Translations under genes and position numbers: made by a program
Shown: in pieces, positions 53,674 to 64,000 of the stretch
Layout: every line of letters begins with the position of its first letter
Numbering within the stretch: the stretch's first letter is position 1
The notes under the pieces: generated by a model
Told to the model about the DNA's origin: nothing
The model's database searches: none
Seen by the model: only the letters and a program-made list of their open reading frames with translations
Origin: Siderastrea siderea
Lineage: Eukaryota > Cnidaria > Anthozoa > Scleractinia > Rhizangiidae
Reading direction: 5' to 3'
Assembly: GCA_964030785.1 (NCBI GenBank)
Contig: OZ034966.1
Coordinates: 1,496,501-1,560,500, forward strand
DNA: 64,000 nt

Positions 53674-53861
53674 TTTCCAGTGAATAAGCAAAATGACTCC
53701 CATCGTAACTAAAAGAAAGTAAATCATTATTAGGGACTGAATAAAAGTAGCCACCAGCACGTCAGTGGCACGGTTTGCAATCCGGCGGACCATGATTGTT
53801 TATATTGACTAGTCTTTCGTAGAATAAAAGAATCACCGGTGAAAAATCTTTTCTTCCTTAC

Positions 53862-54007
53862 CCAGCTAATGTCATTTCTTCTAGCATCTTTTCCTTTGCA
53901 TCGACATCGGAAGTCAAACTCTCGATGACGGCGCCCGCTCGCTCATCTGCCGCGTTTGTTTTTGTTCGCTTGGACGTTCTCGGCGACTTTCTGCGGGCCT
54001 TGGGCAT
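53862..54007 (-). CDS. Candidate first exon of a minus-strand gene
   Basis: ATG at 54007, 48 codons (MPKARRKSPRTSKRTKTNAA...EKMLEEMTLA), then the splice donor gg/gtaagg. A basic N-terminus followed by an acidic helix is reminiscent of Borealin-type chromosomal passenger proteins, but this is a weak impression. Further exons were not found downstream on this strand, where the long-TIR transposon lies. Confidence 0.35.
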
Positions 54008-55850
54008 CGTTAATTGACCTGGTCAGAATTTCGAAGATTAGTCACGATTGTACGTTAACTCCTTCGTCGAAATTTGAACGCCGTTATGGTAAATCAAACG
54101 ATAATTTTGCGTTTACTAACCTGAGAGTTGTAGCTTCACACGTGCAGAAAGCGGTGTATTCAGGAGAATTATTTGCCGCCTTCGCGGCAGTCTGTGCCTG
54201 TTCCATGTTAACTGTCATAGTCCCATTGTTAGAGAAAATTGATTCCTCTGCGGTGTCTCCTGAGGTGTTATAATCCCGAGTATAATCTCATTACTCTTGG
54301 ACGCAGCCGAAATTATATTTTCCCTGTTTTTCGAAAGTAAAAAATAGGCGAGTTGAACGTGCATTTTGAATTCCAAGTCAGCAGCCCCTGGACCAAATTG
54401 GCTGAAATTTGGAGAGATTGTTGTCAGATAATTTTCCCACAATACCGTGTCGGCGAATTCTTTTTATCCCTCTCATTAAAATGTTGACTTTTTTCCGCAG
54501 GCAGTTCTACTTTTTTCTCTTTTCTAACTTTATCTTGTAGTAAAAAAATAACAAACGCACGTGTCAAAAATCTGAGACACAGTTTTGGAGGTCAATGTGT
54601 GAATAAACGAATGCCATGTTAATCGTTTTCTCCCGGCTAATTTTAGCGGGCGTATAACTTGATTTATGCAGACATGCAGTTTTGTAGACATATTCACATT
54701 TTTGAAACACGGTGAATTTTAACCGTTTAAAATAGAATTTGTTATAATCTGTAATTATTAAGCTTTCAAAAATGTATGGTTTATAGGGGTCTTTGTTAAA
54801 ATAACGAGCGCTAAAGCGGACTGCGCGCGAACAGTAAAATGGGTTATACTGATACCAAGATGTGTTTACGGGTTATCTCAGGTGTGTTGCATGAAACACA
54901 CGTATCTTTCTCGCAAAAGGACAACTTACGGGTCCACTTACGTGTGCATTTACCGGGCAAACGTAAAACTGTTCACTCCTTTAAAATACACGAGCCTTTG
55001 GTGTCATTGTATGATATTAACAATACGTGGTTATTTCACTCTTTATTGTAAAGCATGCATAACAAGAAAATAAAAAAAAAGTATTTCGTTCGAATGCGAA
55101 ATCAACCTGAAAAAGTCAATCTACCGCTGACTAGAAAAAATTAACTGAAAACTTATTGTGAGATCTTTTAGTATGCTGTAATTTGCGCAATTTCTGTCGC
55201 GACCCTCCAATGAACTGTGATGACGACGACGACGACGACGAGTATGATGGTCACGAGGGACAGTGATGAACCTGTCGAGGGACGAGAACATCGCATTGCA
55301 CTCATCCAATCGCTTTTCTCTTCGCTTATACACAGTGAAAATTATCTTATCTTAAAGTTGATACCGCTTTATATATGAAAAATAAATCAAATATTAACGA
55401 TGGCACGATTGATAGCTAAAATGACAGCCACTTTGAATCGTCGTGTAATTGGTAAATTAAGCTCGAAGAAAATAAATTATGCTGTTATTGTATCTTGTGC
55501 TGTAATAAAACAACCAAACAACATGAAAATTGTAAAGAAATTGGATGAAATTACTTTTGAAAGAAACATAATATAAGAGACGCATGGACTTACGGGACCT
55601 CTAGAGGTCCCGTGACCTTACGGGTGAAATTTGGGGTTAAGAGAGTTTTATGCAACACCCGTAAATTGTGTTGCATAAACACCACTTAAGTTGTCACCTA
55701 CGTCAATCTTAAGATCCAATACTTAAGTGTCATTCTTAAGTAGTCACTTAAGTCTCTTTATGCAACACCCCTAATTTAAGGGGACACTTAAGTACGCACT
55801 TACGCGTTACGGGTGTTTTATGCAACAAGGCCCTGGTTCTTTGGCGTCTC
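54008..55850. other. Intergenic, repeat-rich
   Basis: No gene recognised. A gacgac run lies at 55219-55240. The stretch 55580-55830 contains repeated ttatgcaacacc / ggtgttgcataa and cttaagt motifs, also seen near 50806-50860 and 54880, so it is probably a dispersed repeat. Confidence 0.4.
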
Positions 55851-56653
55851 AGGCCCGTAGCAGGGGGAAGGGCAGGGGCAGGGGAGGGGCAGCCCCCCCC
55901 CCAGAATTTTTGAAATTTAAAAAACAATTAATGTGCCAAAAGATATATAGTTAAAACAACTTAATGTACAACAATCAGTCTTGAATGCTAATGCTAAAAG
56001 TGCCTTTTATAATTTCCCAACCTTTAACAGAGTTCGACATCTGTTGAGTTGAGGGAAAGTGGGCTTCAAAAGTCTACTAGATATATCCCACCGCACATTT
56101 CAGTCGCCCAGGTTCCTTACCAATGTCTTTCTTCACCCATATCACCTTGACCCTGGCAGTATAGCTTAAGAATGTGAAGGACCTTAATACCTTTAACAGC
56201 TAAGTGACTGCTGTGTATTTGCTACAAGCTTTAAGCCCATTGTTGTAAAAGAAGTCTAAGGAACAAAATTATATTAATTTATCTCACCAATCGAGTGGCA
56301 AACGTTTCTTACGTAAACGTTTACGAGAGTTAGGTCAAACAGGTCCAAAATTTGTAGCACTGATGCTATAAATCTGGTGGATGTTGCCAACAACTTTGTC
56401 GGCAAAAGAGCAAACAGGAAGCAGCTTTTAGGCAAATTTTCAACGAACGATGTCCCCATAAAAGTGTCCTTTTTGACGAAATCGACAGAAACCGTGTTAT
56501 GGTGAACAGTGTTAGTATCCATCCGACACGAATTTTTGTATGCCTTATGACCTATTTGTTAACGTCTCTATTTTGACGGGGGGGAGGGCTTTGACTGGGC
56601 CAATTTGCTCGCCTTCCCCCCCCCCTTAGTTATTTCGACCTTGCTACGGGCCT
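55851..56653. mobile_element. hAT-like nonautonomous element
   Basis: Ends AGGCCCGTAGCAGGGGG / inverse of aggcccgtagcaagg. Flanked by ggcgtctc and ggcgcctc (7 of 8 identical), an 8-bp target duplication as in hAT elements. An 82-codon minus-strand frame inside has no clear transposase motif. Confidence 0.5.
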
Positions 56654-58000
56654 GGCGCCTCTAGCGCACTTCTATTATTTCACAATTGTTCCAGAAAAAC
56701 GAGTAGTACATATCCTCATGGCCAACAGGGCTAGCAGCATTTAATAATAACTGGTAGCGTATTTACAGGGAACCAAGGAGAGAGCTCGCTTGGTAATATG
56801 CAGGGCTGTGTAATATTTATGTTCACCATGAAGAGAATCGACCTCTAATTTCATTGCTTGGAGCTTGTTATCACGCAGCTCTATTTTTGTCAGGGTTAGG
56901 CGTCGTTATTTCTTTTCTTTGTAAATCGTGCTTTTTGAACTCGTAGCACAATTTAAATTCTTCACAGTAATTGGCACGACATCCATACCCGTAACAACAA
57001 CAGATTTTGTCTAATGACTAAACCATACGTGTGTGAACGGTACACAAGTGGGCTCAATATAATTCTCATATACTCAACTTGACTGATTTTCGAGAACCTC
57101 TTGTAAATAGTTTCCTTTTCATAAAAATAAATATATTCTAAATGGAAACATCAGAGGTTATCCCTATCAAGAATATTCCCTTCAGTAAAACTAGAAAATA
57201 TTCAATAATGGACCGAATTACAAAATACAATCATACAAAAAAATATATGTATAGTTTGATAAAAGAATGCTAAAAATGTAGTTTAATTTGTTTCAACTTT
57301 CCCAATGTCAGCAATTTACGCATAAAGGCTTGGGGGTATTCCTTTCCATTTCTCGTTGAGGGAATTTTTAATTTTCTATTTCGTGATACTCCTTTTGCCT
57401 CTTCGCAACTCGCTTTACCGCAACGAAAATGAAGTTTCGCTTCTTCTTTTGCTCGATCAGCTTGCGTGTTGAAGGCATTTTTTTTTCATCTTGCAGAACC
57501 TGTCGTATGAAAAGCTTTGTGTCTGCTTCTAATGACCACATTCAATATCATTCAAAATAATTTATAATTAGACAGTGATTTTTGATATTTATGCTTAGTC
57601 GGTCAAACCTGTTTTCAATTTCTAGGGACACAATGTTTTTCAAAGTTCAGTCTAAACAAATCTCAAACATCCAGGGTAATGCCCCTTTTAATTTCGATAA
57701 GTTAACTAAAACTGAAACTTCTCAAGATTTATTAATAATAACTTGCACTCCAAGGAATTTATCTATCAGTTTCGGAAAAAAAAACTTACCAAGTAATAAT
57801 TTCACTCGGTTGAGTTGAAAAAATGACCTATTGAACGTTTTTGCCGTATTCTTTTTAAAATGAGTTTGCAATAGGAATTGGAGAACATTGGTTATGATGA
57901 ATTTTCCCAAAATAGGAATGCTTACTTCGCTTGCACATGAATCAAAAGTGAAAAAAATTATTGTGATGTTTTCCTGGTATTTAAATTGCGCTCAGTTTCT

Positions 58001-58011
58001 GGGATTTTCCC
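58001..58011. promoter_or_regulatory. kB-type site and TATA box of the duplicated CARD exon
   Basis: GGGATTTTCCC lies 119 bp before the ATG. A TATA box (ctatataaatg, about 58047-58057) follows. In the receptor copy the same position reads ctatgtaagc, so the TATA has been lost there or gained here. Confidence 0.55.
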
Positions 58012-58129
58012 TTACACTCACAGGTGGTATACATTAAAATTCAGAACCTATATAAATGGGCACAGCCTTGCATTTTCTATGGTTCTTGCTTCAAGACTGC
58101 ACTCAGTTAAACCAGTTAAACCAGTTAAC

Positions 58130-58412
58130 ATGAGACAGCTTGAGAAACAGCTCCTCGATAAGCGACTAAAGGATTTTCAAAAGGAAGTGATCCCCGATGT
58201 TTTGTTTCCGTACCTGCCTTGCCTAATACCTGAAGACAAAGAAGAAATTCAAGCTAAACAGAACAACCATGGCCCTACAAAAGCTACTGCGCTTCTCGTT
58301 GATCGACTCAAACGAAGAGGAGACAAAGCTTTTCCACAGTTTGTACAAGCCTTGAGGAAATGTGGAGGCGAGCACACAGCACTGTTATTAGATCCATATT
58401 ATCTAGTTAAGG
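58130..58412 (+). CDS. CARD exon of a receptor paralogue (partial)
   Basis: [22 protein letters not shown], 94 codons plus one base, donor g/gtaagc. It is about 85% identical in protein to receptor exon 1, with one added Gly (KRRGDKAF). The frame is intact, with the same phase 1 end, so it could be exon 1 of a second receptor extending beyond the window, or a stand-alone CARD gene like the one at 30691. Reading on into the intron ends after about 22 codons. No exon matching receptor exon 2 was found up to 64000. Confidence 0.7.
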
Positions 58413-58570
58413 GTAAGCCGTTTGATATTTGTCCTCTTTTGCTAGGATGGCTGTTTTTCATAATTACTATTTCGTTATAAGATAGCGAAAGCGAAAGTTA
58501 AAGCGTGGAGGCCGGGAGTAGATTATCAGAAAAGAAACTGAGGTTGTGATCAAAACGGTTCTCAAGAGAA

Positions 58571-60916
58571 AAGAACTTAAGAGGCAATGTCCACTAAGAC
58601 CGAGCGAAATCGAAAATATGTGGCACATGATGAAAAATCAAATTCTCCGTTTTTCGCCCAGAGATACCTTACTGTAGCTCTAGAAACGTGGTGGCATTTT
58701 TTGTTGAGAAACTATTTTTAAACCTCCAAAAAAATTAAAAAACCGTTACCACACTACGTGTCTCTACGAACACCCCGAATAAACGCTAATCATACCTTCT
58801 CGTAAACTTCGCTCTGTTTAATTCGCGTCATGGAAAAATCCTGTTTTGAGCTTAGAAATTTGCTGTTGAAGAGTTTACAAGTAATTTGAGTCAAGTTATT
58901 CTTTTGTGGATTAATTTTCAAGGTCATGGCAGGCTGCTGAAAACCACTAAAATTCGCTTGCTTTGAATTCTCAATTTGGCACAGTTTTTCAAGAGCAAGT
59001 TTCCCTCCCCGGTAAAACACCGAATCACTTGAAATTCAGAATTATTGAATAAGGAAATGCCGTTCTTAAACCAGGTTTAAAAATTAGTTTCGGGCTTTTT
59101 ATCAGCGCCGAGTACAAACGCTCTCAAAATCCCCATAATTACAACATTAACACGTCAACAATTGGCACATACCTCCGACCAAATAACCGAAAATGTGAAC
59201 ATTTCTTCTATTTTGGTTGGTATTCGGTTGTAATCCACAGCGGAAAGGTAATGTCTAGCTCACCTGACTATGGTATTGTCTAAATATCAGGTTCTGTGCC
59301 TACTCTTTCATAATAACCATCTTGGCGTCCGGGGGCAACAACATCACTGAAGCATCGCGTATTGGCATCAACCCAAATGACTTATTTCCATCGCGCCTCC
59401 TTTTGTTAAAATCAAGAACCTTCAGGAATAAAATGATTTTGCCTTACTTGAACTTCAAAACAGTTTTCTCCTATAAGACGTCTTTTCTTGATCTGTATTC
59501 GTTGCAAAATTTCGAAACGATAATTTCATGCCGAAAGCTTACAAGCCTGTCTAGTTTGAGTCACGCAACAAAATGTCAAGCACTTGATTTTACCTGATTT
59601 GACCTTGGAGGGGGAAATGCACAGGAAACAAAAAAAACAAAAAACAAAAAACAAGCAAGCAAAAAACAAACAAACAAAAACAAAGCAATGAGAACTTTCA
59701 AAACCTGTGGACCCAAGGACCGCTCATAAGCTAGCCTGTTCCAGGCTCTCAGATAGTTGGGACGGCACGAAAATTACAAAGGGAACGCGGAAAATAAGAC
59801 GCGCGGGATCTGGAAAAATGGGGGCGGTGGCGGGAAAGGGAAGGGAGAGAGCCTGTAAGCATTGTTTTAACGACACTCTTTCGCCCACTTTTAGCAAGTT
59901 TTTAGATAATTAGATTTCGGTTGTCAAACTGTCGAAATGTCAATTTGTTGGGATCGTTCTCAAATTTCTCGCGCGAGTTCTCGCGCAATCTCGCTATGCG
60001 AACGCGAGGAATTATTCATGCCTTCCAGCACGTCTGATTTTCAGATTTTGCGAAAACAAAATTCTAACATGTATTGGAACAAAGGTTCCTCGAATTTCCT
60101 TGCTCGATGTGGTGAAAAACAAGGAACTGCTGGTGTTTACGGGCACTGTTGGTGTTTACGTTATCAAATCGATTGGACAGTGCTCCATAAGCACGAGTTA
60201 GCTGCTTAATTTGCTCGAAAATTTTAACCCGTATTTATGCGATGTTCAAAAACTTGTTGCTCAGTCAAACCGGCGGGATTTCTTCATGATATGTAAAATT
60301 ATAGGCCAAACACGACTTCCGCTAGTCACTGAATATTGTGCCGGAAGATTGTGTTGACCCTTTGATGTCTTTGATCAAGAAACGGAAGTCTCAAGCTGTG
60401 ATGTACTGTCTGGAGGATTTAACAGTTCTTAGAGCCGTTTAAAACTTTATTTATGCCATCGTTTGTGCTAACTCTTTGGCAATTAGTTTGGTTTTCTGGT
60501 TCGCCTTTATTGCCAGATTCCTTTGGAGCCGCTTTAAAAAGTGAAGCTTTCTAAAAGGATCAGTGATTTCTCAGGCCGTGAATTGAGATTTATTGTTTGC
60601 GGTTAGTTTGCCACGGATATCTTAATTAAATGCGTAAAACGTCCAAGTTATTTTGAAACTGTTGTAGTCTCCTTTGATCTTATAGGAGACAGGCTTTTTG
60701 CACTGTTGTTTTAACTCCCTCTTTGTAGTCGTGGTTGAATTTTGCCTTCTTGAAACTAAAACATAGTACCTTCATCGTTATTATTATTATTGTGTTACTA
60801 GCATCCAACAGAGAAATCTCTGAAATCTCCAGCACTTTAATTGCGCTTTGCAATTCTCACTTTTTTCTGCATGATCCTTTCTACGTCCTCAAATTTCCCA
60901 ATCGCCGCTGCACTTA
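58571..60916. other. Intergenic with dispersed repeats
   Basis: No gene recognised. A caaaa-rich run lies at 59625-59690. A repeat starting agcctgttccaggctctcag (about 59733) continues with a CpG-rich tract. Short frames here lack motifs. Confidence 0.4.
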
Positions 60917-61840
60917 TGCATGGTTCAATTTTGCCTGTTACCATCCCCCCCCCGGGCAACCCCCGGGACAAGTCCAGCCCTTCGGGCCCGGGGGTGGGGA
61001 ATTGTTTGAAACGGATTTGTCCCGGGGGTAGGGGGGCGGGGCAAATCGAAAATAACTTCTCGTTTTTCTTGTGAAGCACGTCACTAGCTTATCACTTCTC
61101 AGTTGGCACAATGCCCGGGGCGCAATGGCGCCGTACCGCGTAGAGAAGACTGCCTATTTCCAGGGAAAATCTCTAGAATTTGTAGCAGACTGGTTGGAGA
61201 AGAATATTCTCTCAAAATTTAAATCTGTATTCAAAGGCACGTTTGTTATAAATTGTTAAACGAAGGTGCGTTTGATGCGTACTCGAATAGATGGCGTTCA
61301 TCACAAACATAGAAATATTTCTTCAGCGTATTTGTATGAAACAGATGCACGGCTTTATATTAAACAGAAATCTCAGTCCAGTGTTCTTGTGAAACAAGCT
61401 AAGAAAAACTCCTTGAAAATGCTGTCGTCAATTTGCTCACGGGACTTCTTTTGTGCATGTGCTAGATTTAGAATAAAACACACGGTGAAGAACATTTCTT
61501 TACTCGCCAGCCGAATGCCAGTGCGGTTAGACTTTTTTCTTCAGCTGTTTTCTTTTTCAATGTAGTGTCCATGTTTTTTAATACTATGTAAAATCCTTCG
61601 TTCAGTAAACTCTAGAAAAGCGCTTAAGTTCTTGTCAAAACGTCTGGTTGTGCTATTGTACGGAAATTTATTTTGAACACAAAACAACGTATTTGTGGTC
61701 GATGAGGAGTCCCGGGGGTGGGGAATTGTCTCTTTCTGCGTGCACGGGGGTGGGGAATAGACCACCAAGAAAGAAAAAAATTGCAAATCCCCGGGGGTGT
61801 GCCCGGGGGGGGATGGTAACAGGTAGAATTGAACCCTGCA
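60917..61840. mobile_element. Nonautonomous element with C/G-run termini (Harbinger-like)
   Basis: TIR tgcatggttcaattttgcct-gttaccatcccccc / inverse, flanked by TTA at 60914-60916 and 61841-61843. Both ends carry 'ccccgggca' and 'gtggggaattg' motifs like the elements in the receptor introns. The interior holds only short frames. Confidence 0.5.
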
Positions 61841-61904
61841 TTAGTCTCGCATCACCGAAACCATTATCTATTATCGTAGCTTCTGAATTCACAGGGCGTA
61901 ACAT

Positions 61905-62105
61905 GTCGATAATTTCGATAGTCGATAAAAGTCGATCGTTGTCGATCGTTTTCGATAGTAATCAATCGACAAATATCGGAAGTCGATAAGAATCGATCAC
62001 CCGATTTCTTGTGATTATCGATTGTGATCGATTTTCAATGTTACAGTTCGATTTTGATCGATTTCAATCGACAAGTATCGAAAAGTATCGACCAGTATCG
62101 AAAAG
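61905..62105. repeat. Dense cluster of TCGAT/ATCGA motifs
   Basis: About 200 bp in which tcgat or atcga recurs roughly every 8-12 bp, in both orientations and irregular spacing (e.g. gtcgataaaagtcgatcg, aagtatcgaaaagtatcg). Not a simple microsatellite. Confidence 0.7.
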
Positions 62106-62830
62106 AAAACGATGTATGGTGGGAGACAAGATTACAGTTGTTGAACGCGGAAAATTTATAACGAAGCGGGATTGACTGTGCCAAGACTTAATTTTACCGA
62201 TTTTACACTGTAAATTTTGAAAACTAAAATAAACATGAGGTGAAAGCAGAAACTACAGCAAAAGTAAATCATTTTCAGATCGAATCTCACAATACTCTCC
62301 GACTGTTATGAGTGAATGAAATGTCAAGAAGACCATCGCAGTTATAGACGCATCATTGATTACGTTCGACGTCAGGTGAACGCAACCTAAACTTGACGCG
62401 GGAGTAGCAAAGAAGCATGGTCATGAACATTTTGCGAAAAGAAACTCGATTTGTGGGTTAGGTACCGGATACAGAAATACGTCATAGACCTTGCAGGGCT
62501 CGAGACTAACTTTTCAGCTTAGTAGCCTAGTGGCTAGTGAGGAGGTTTGATTTCACTAGCCAGACTTTTTTTGCATAATCTTGTATTGTGTTCAAAATGT
62601 TTAATTTTTAGCCATATTAAATACTGTAAACATCCCTCTCTGTAATCTCAAGAGTGAAGAACTTGAATGTTGACTGTTCTTTCCAACGGTTAAAGATCCT
62701 CACCAGCGGAATATAAAGTACTATGTGCCTTGAGGGCAAATTCCCTGGCGCGATGTAGTTCACGCCTCTCTTTTCCATTTCGGTCAAATCATGACAAATA
62801 ACTCGAACAGTTAACCTTATATGAGCACTG

Positions 62831-63160
62831 ATGTACATCGTACGGAGAAACGTTGGGAAGACAAGACTGACAATGTACAAACGTTGTAAGGTACGGAGAA
62901 ACGTCAAAAAGACAAGACTGACACAGCACTCAACTCACGTACGGAAAAACGTCTACAAGAGAAGACTAGTAAATGAGCAGAAAAAACTAATAAGGTTCGA
63001 ACTTACTAAGGTACGGAGAAACGTTGAGAAGTCAAATCAAACACGTTGGTTGCGAATGCACTACAGTAGGGAGAAAAGCTGCCAACGTACCAAGATACAG
63101 AGACTAATAAAATACGCAACTACCAACTTGCGGAGAAATGTTTATATTGAACAAAACTAA
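62831..63160 (+). repeat. Imperfect repeats of tacggagaaacgt
   Basis: tacggagaaacgt or close variants recur at about 62839, 62891, 62941, 63011 and 63130, spaced 49-70 bp. The first two are followed by aagacaagactgac. The stretch stays open on the plus strand (VRRNV.KTRLT repeats), but the composition (Arg/Lys/Asn/Thr only) and lack of context argue against a protein. Confidence 0.5.
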
Positions 63161-63263
63161 TTCCATTAAAAATTGAACTGTAACCAGGATAAGACATATT
63201 AAAAATATAAAAAGCGTTCTCTGGTTTAAAAAGTTTAAGAGAAATATAAGCTTTCGGCTATTA

Positions 63264-64000
63264 TACTATAGCCTTTAACGAATGTAAAAAGAAATGAAAG
63301 CGCATGATAGGAAATATATGCAAGGGAGGGTGTGAAAAGATTAAACACAAGAATACAATAGAAGTGTAAAAAAGCTAAAAATGGACAAAAACGGACAAAA
63401 TAAGAATTACAATAAGATAGAGTATAGTCTTGGTAGCGGTTTGGAATTATTGTCTGCGCCAAGGGAATTCTTGGGAATTCTTGTAAGCAAACCAGCTAAA
63501 ACCCTGCAACAAGAATTCCCTTCTCCTAAGTTTAGGCAGCCCCTGGATCTACAATGCAATGTTGTTTACAAAATCCCGTGTGCTGATTGCTGTTGGAGTT
63601 ACGTAGGAGAAACTGGCAGATGTTTTAAAACCCGAAGAAAGGAACATCAACGAAATCTTAAAAATTATACTAGAGGCTCGAACATTGCCAACCATGCTTG
63701 GCAAAACAATCATTCAATTGATTTTGATGGCGCTACCGTGATAGACAAAGGCAATTACCGTATTCGAAGAACACTAGAATCCTGGCATACTGCCAAAACT
63801 GTCGGCGCAGACAATAATTCCAAACCGCTACCAAGACAATACTCTATCTTATTGTAATTCTTATTTTGTCCGTTTTTGTCCATTTTTAGCTTTTTTACAC
63901 TTCTATTGTATTCTTGTGTTTAATCTTTTCACACCCTCCCTTGCATATATTTCCTATCATGCGCTTTCATTTCTTTTTACATTCGTTAAAGGCTATAGTA
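63264..64000 (+). mobile_element. Penelope-like element 3' part: GIY-YIG endonuclease between 197-bp inverted repeats
   Basis: The frame 63381-63857 encodes 158 residues. Residues ~55-150 are a GIY-YIG nuclease of the Penelope type: VVYKIPCADC, SYVGETGR with the paired Tyr, FKTRRKEHQR with the catalytic Arg and His, ANHAWQNNHSID, and a C-terminal Glu in RRTLESWH. This domain cuts target DNA for retrotransposition; the reverse transcriptase is absent, so it is a truncated copy. 63264-63460 is the inverse of 63804-64000, and the arms may continue past the window. The first ~27 residues of the frame come from the left arm and are not part of the nuclease. Confidence 0.85.

Larger units (their letters stand above)
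57491..58570. repeat. Segmental duplicate of the receptor promoter, exon 1 and start of intron 1
   Basis: Matches 33668-34755 over about 1.07 kb with scattered changes, including the upstream 'gatatttatgcttagtcggtcaaa' stretch, the kB site position, the start codon and the CARD exon. It ends in intron 1; the following helicase exons are not seen in the remaining 5.4 kb of the window. Confidence 0.85.

Noticed and set aside
56274..56522. hAT transposase fragment on the minus strand
   Set aside because: The element ends look hAT-like, but I could not see the dimerisation or zinc-finger motifs in this frame.

Overview
This is a eukaryotic nuclear window. Spliced genes with GT-AG introns, several DNA-transposon families, a tRNA-derived SINE, a Penelope-like element and a Polinton/Maverick point to an invertebrate. 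The RIG-I-like receptor and the repeat styles suggest an anthozoan cnidarian, probably a stony coral; that is inference, as no species marker is visible.

Layout. 1-7.8 kb: a small three-exon secreted-protein gene on the minus strand, its introns holding small inverted-repeat elements. 7,789-22,932: a complete Polinton with a 6-bp target duplication (cgtatg), 423-bp identical terminal inverted repeats and a full viral-type gene set: protein-primed PolB, integrase, major capsid, penton, protease, packaging ATPase, phospholipase A2-like protein, fibre-like protein and minor virion proteins. 24.2-29.1 kb: PTRH1 (minus) and DNLZ (plus), head to head across 139 bp. 30.7-32.4 kb: a small CARD-only gene. 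34.3-48.1 kb: a 14-exon RIG-I-like receptor gene. 51.0-53.3 kb: a long-TIR transposon with a 10-bp target duplication. 57.5-58.4 kb: a duplicated promoter plus CARD exon from the receptor gene. 63.3-64.0 kb: the GIY-YIG end of a Penelope-like element inside long inverted repeats.

Most notable result. In the left arm of the Polinton, the minor virion protein, protease, zinc-ribbon, PLA2 and integrase frames overlap in series. Three junctions require a -1 shift, and each carries a textbook slippery sequence: A AAA AAA; G GGA AAC just before a TAA, followed by a 6-nt spacer and a 7-bp GC-rich hairpin; and U UUA AAC just before a TGA. The integrase has no ATG upstream of its first catalytic Asp, and the protease has none upstream of its N-terminal region, so complete enzymes appear to need recoding. 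I read this as a cascade of programmed -1 frameshifts.

A second theme is immunity. The Polinton carries two perfect NF-kB-type sites (GGGACTTTCC) just inside its right TIR. The promoter of the nearby receptor and that of its duplicated CARD exon each carry a kB-type site about 120 bp before the ATG. Three CARD exons lie within 28 kb.
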